Assembly: GCF_003721595.1 (NCBI RefSeq) | Contig: NZ_RJJR01000019.1 | Span: 1-64,000, forward strand | Source of the DNA: Hanamia caeni | Lineage (GTDB): Bacteria > Bacteroidota > Bacteroidia > Chitinophagales > Chitinophagaceae | DNA: 64,000 nt | Reading direction: 5' to 3' | Part shown: in pieces, positions 61,724 through 64,000 of the stretch | Layout: every line of letters begins with the position of its first letter | Numbering within the stretch: position 1 is the first letter of the stretch | Made by a program: the position numbers and the translations under genes | The notes under the pieces: model-generated | Seen by the model: only the letters and a program-made list of their open reading frames with translations | Databases searched by the model: none | What the model was told of the DNA's origin: nothing

Positions 61724-63610
61724 TCAGTCCTCGGGCAATGTCTCCAACGGAGGCACATTGCCTGCAGAGCCGCTATAACCCTGGTTTTGATTGATGTGGC
61801 CATTCACATTTGCATCTATCGCTGACTGCGGTATAGGCCATAAAACATGATACGGGCTGAGCGTATATTCATCACCGTGAATGGTATGCACGCCTTTATT
61901 GTAGAACTCTGTGTGGTCCATGATCCAATCGTACCAGAAATTTTTTGTTGAAAAATCGCTCATGCTGTAAGTACGGCCTTTATAATCGGCCTGGCCGGTT
62001 TGAGCATAAATGTAAGCAATGCGGGTCAGCTCTACTTTGCGGTATTCTTCATAATACAATTCCCTTGCTCTTTCATCAAGGATGGTGGCAATTGTCACGT
62101 CGCCCGCATCAATGGGCTGTGCATGGGCTCTTTCTCTTACCACGTTAATATCCGCAGCAGCGTTTGCCAGATCTCCTTTCCAAAAATAAGCTTCTGCCCG
62201 CACGAGATAAGTTTCCGCTAAACGATAAACATACCATGGTGTATGCCCTCCATTGTTTAATGAATTTTGATGATCAGGTACGAAAGTTTTGTATTGAGGC
62301 CAATCATACCAACACCTGATAGTATCGCTGCACAAAAGCGCACCCGACTGACTGTAGAGTTGCAGATTTTTTCCATAATACGGATCGTCTTGATCGATCA
62401 ATTTCGGGTTATTGTAAACCATATCTTCCATGCGCATCCAGTTTTGCCGGGAATGCCTGAGGTCGCCATCATCATTGTTCCAAATATCATGTGTGCTGTA
62501 CCATGTGCCACGGCATCTGCCAATCCCTCTGCCGTAGGCGGTTTGCTGATCATATTCAATCCCGGTGGTTCTGATTGTTCCGGTGTGACCTAACGGCGTA
62601 TTAATTTTATTATCCCAGTTGGGAACGGTTTGCCGCATTACGCTACTGCCTCCGCTGTAATCGCCATTGTCAATATATCCTTCGAGATCAATCACATAAA
62701 ATAAGCCTTCTGTGTTAGCCGGCAGAACTTTATTAAGTGGCCGGTGCAAATCCCAGATCACATTATAGCCCGTATCGGCAAATCTTGGATCCATATCGGT
62801 TTCTCCACCAAAGCGGTTCTGCATCAGATGGTACACGCCTCCATCAATCAAAGAGGAAGCTGCTGCAATGGCTCCGTCAAAATCCCCAAGGCACAAATCT
62901 ATTTTTGCCAGTAAATGCTGGCATGCGCCTTTTGATACCTGTCCTTTAGGTACGCCATCCGGCACCCACTGCACAGCCCATTCCAGTTCTTTTTTCATTT
63001 CCTGCAAAATCACTTTCCGGTCAACAGTTTGAAAATCCAGCTTGGGACCTGAATATAATTTTCCCGCGTAAGGCACATCACCGAAGCAATTGGTGAGAAC
63101 ATAGTAAGTATAAGCCCTGAAAAAATAAGCAGCGCCAACGAGCGCATTTCTCTCGGCCAATTGGGTGGCGTCAGTGGTATCCCATTTTGGCACATTGATA
63201 TAGGCCAAAACTGTATTGGCATATTTCAGCCTGTAAAAACCTTGCTCCCAAAACCAATAAATACGGTTATGGTCTGCATTATCATTTTTTGAATTGATCG
63301 CATCAGGCGTAATGTCCACATTCATATCCTGGGCAGGCCCGGATTTGTCGGTAGTGCCTTCCACAGCCACATCAGAAAATATGCATTGTGTAATCATTGG
63401 TGCGCCATCCCCAAAAAAATCATACCTCAGATTTCTCTGGCACGCCACCAATGCATCCTGCAAGGCGGCGGCGGTGGTATAAGTCTGGTCCGGCGTATAA
63501 AATGAAAGGGGTTTCGGTTTCAGGTAACTTTTGTTGCAACTGAGGTTGGTCAATATAGCTATCAACGTGATTGACAACCCATAAATTATTTTTTTATTAA
63601 TTGATTTCAT
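61724..63610 (-). CDS. SusD/RagB family outer-membrane lipoprotein (second pair)
   Basis: From the ATG at 63610 (MKSINKK) the product is 628 residues: lipoprotein signal (LTNLSC, Cys near residue 24), then KPKPLSFYTPDQTYTTAA, the helical SusD scaffold, and the C-terminal RARELYYEEYRKVELTRIAY signature. The open frame extends 45 codons further upstream, but that part is not signal-like and runs into the susC end; it is rejected. It starts 25 bp after the stop of the upstream susC, so the two are an operon. Glycan substrate unknown. Confidence 0.93.
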   Translation of the reverse strand: MKSINKKIIYGLSITLIAILTNLSCNKSYLKPKPLSFYTPDQTYTTAAALQDALVACQRNLRYDFFGDGAPMITQCIFSDVAVEGTTDKSGPAQDMNVDITPDAINSKNDNADHNRIYWFWEQGFYRLKYANTVLAYINVPKWDTTDATQLAERNALVGAAYFFRAYTYYVLTNCFGDVPYAGKLYSGPKLDFQTVDRKVILQEMKKELEWAVQWVPDGVPKGQVSKGACQHLLAKIDLCLGDFDGAIAAASSLIDGGVYHLMQNRFGGETDMDPRFADTGYNVIWDLHRPLNKVLPANTEGLFYVIDLEGYIDNGDYSGGSSVMRQTVPNWDNKINTPLGHTGTIRTTGIEYDQQTAYGRGIGRCRGTWYSTHDIWNNDDGDLRHSRQNWMRMEDMVYNNPKLIDQDDPYYGKNLQLYSQSGALLCSDTIRCWYDWPQYKTFVPDHQNSLNNGGHTPWYVYRLAETYLVRAEAYFWKGDLANAAADINVVRERAHAQPIDAGDVTIATILDERARELYYEEYRKVELTRIAYIYAQTGQADYKGRTYSMSDFSTKNFWYDWIMDHTEFYNKGVHTIHGDEYTLSPYHVLWPIPQSAIDANVNGHINQNQGYSGSAGNVPPLETLPED

Positions 63611-63635
63611 GATCATTTTATTTAAGGTTGAACAA

Positions 63636-64000
63636 TCAGAGTGTGAGGTTAAATCCAAAAGTGAAGGTTCTCGGAGTTGGGCCCGGACCGGAACTATCCC
63701 ATTCAGGATCCCAGTACTCCCAGTCGGGAGCATACACCGCTGCATTTTTTACGGAAATGTAAAATTTCAAGTCTTCTATTTTTGCTCGTTCAACCAGGTT
63801 TTTCGGCAAGGTATAAGCAAGGGCTACATTGTCCAGCCTGATAAAATTTCTTTTGCGATACACGCTATAGCTGGCGCTTCCGTCGCTGGAGAAAATCCTC
63901 GAAAAGTCGGTGGTGGCATGATCCGGTGTCCAATAGGGATACACATATCCATCCGTACGATCGGGGAAACCCCCTTTATTTTTTGCCTGGTTAAAAGAAG
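63636..64000 (-). CDS. SusC/RagA family TonB-linked transporter, 3' end only
   Basis: The window cuts this gene: only the last 121 codons are visible and the reading frame is open to the right edge. It reads FNQAKNKGGFPDRTDGYVYP, RKRNFIRLDNVALAYTLPK and a closing strand PRTFTFGFNLTL, as expected for the last strands of a SusC barrel. It lies 25 bp upstream of the susD gene, forming the second SusCD pair. The 5' end and the rest of this locus are outside the window. Confidence 0.92.
   Translation of the reverse strand, partial: SFNQAKNKGGFPDRTDGYVYPYWTPDHATTDFSRIFSSDGSASYSVYRKRNFIRLDNVALAYTLPKNLVERAKIEDLKFYISVKNAAVYAPDWEYWDPEWDSSGPGPTPRTFTFGFNLTL

Noticed and set aside
63611..63745. 45-codon upstream extension of the second SusD gene
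   Set aside because: It overlaps the end of susC and precedes a proper lipoprotein signal beginning at 63610.
1..64000. Avoidance of CTGCAG, expected if the BsuBI-type enzyme were active
   Set aside because: Several CTGCAG sites are present (for example near 4130, 6281, 16990, 36481 and 61761); methylation could protect them, so site presence says nothing and no count could be done reliably.
1..64000. tRNA or rRNA genes
   Set aside because: No T-loop-like GGTTCGAATCC pattern with matching acceptor stems was noticed on either strand; a covariance search was not possible.

Overview
The window looks like a chromosomal segment of a Bacteroidota bacterium, most likely a member of the Chitinophagaceae (family-level guess). 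Reasons: two SusC/SusD pairs, a periplasm-sensing hybrid two-component regulator ending in an AraC domain, a fused two-domain 2-oxoacid dehydrogenase E1, many lipoproteins with Bacteroidota-type signal peptides, A/T-rich leaders without clear Shine-Dalgarno sequences, and overall AT-rich DNA. No rRNA, tRNA, CRISPR array or intact insertion sequence was seen.

Layout. 0-6 kb: a DUF2249 protein and a DUF2269 membrane protein, then a redox gene cluster (TetX-type flavin monooxygenase broken by one frameshift, two short-chain dehydrogenases, a GC-rich F420-type NADP oxidoreductase) read away from a divergent HxlR regulator with a probable operator between them. 6-15 kb: a polysaccharide utilization locus (SusC, SusD, short SusE/F lipoprotein, three-domain GH31 enzyme). 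15-20 kb: LOG-family protein, SDR, and small secreted proteins, two of which share a duplicated leader; one is frameshifted. 20-23 kb: the hybrid sensor/AraC regulator. 23-34 kb: mostly housekeeping (DUF72, E1, biotin synthase coupled to a VapBC-type pair, M42 peptidase, UbiA-like, LuxE-like, GdhA). 34-42 kb: GNAT, a RelE/HigA-type pair, e(P4) phosphatase, CbpA/CbpM, APC permease, glycosylasparaginase, CutC, HEAT-like protein. 42-48 kb: zinc dehydrogenase with GH29 fucosidase, a decayed toxin-antitoxin locus, and a GH51 arabinofuranosidase. 47-56 kb: a cytochrome c/propeller dehydrogenase-like lipoprotein, a siderophore receptor with a PepSY membrane protein, and a sugar-isomerase-like Tat protein. 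56-61 kb: an accessory island with a broken HNH nuclease, a truncated lipoprotein, and a BsuBI/PstI-type restriction-modification pair flanked on both sides by remnants of what appears to be one older, larger restriction-modification gene. 61-64 kb: a second SusD and the 3' end of its SusC.

The functional theme is glycan scavenging: GH31, GH29, GH51, two Sus pairs, glycosylasparaginase and the hybrid regulator. Genome defence and turnover form the second theme: three toxin-antitoxin loci (one decayed), one restriction-modification system sitting in the footprint of another, and at least three genes interrupted by single-base frameshifts, two of them next to six-base homopolymers. The most interesting observations are the restriction-modification replacement at 58.1-61.2 kb and the frameshifted tet(X)-like gene at 1.8-2.9 kb.
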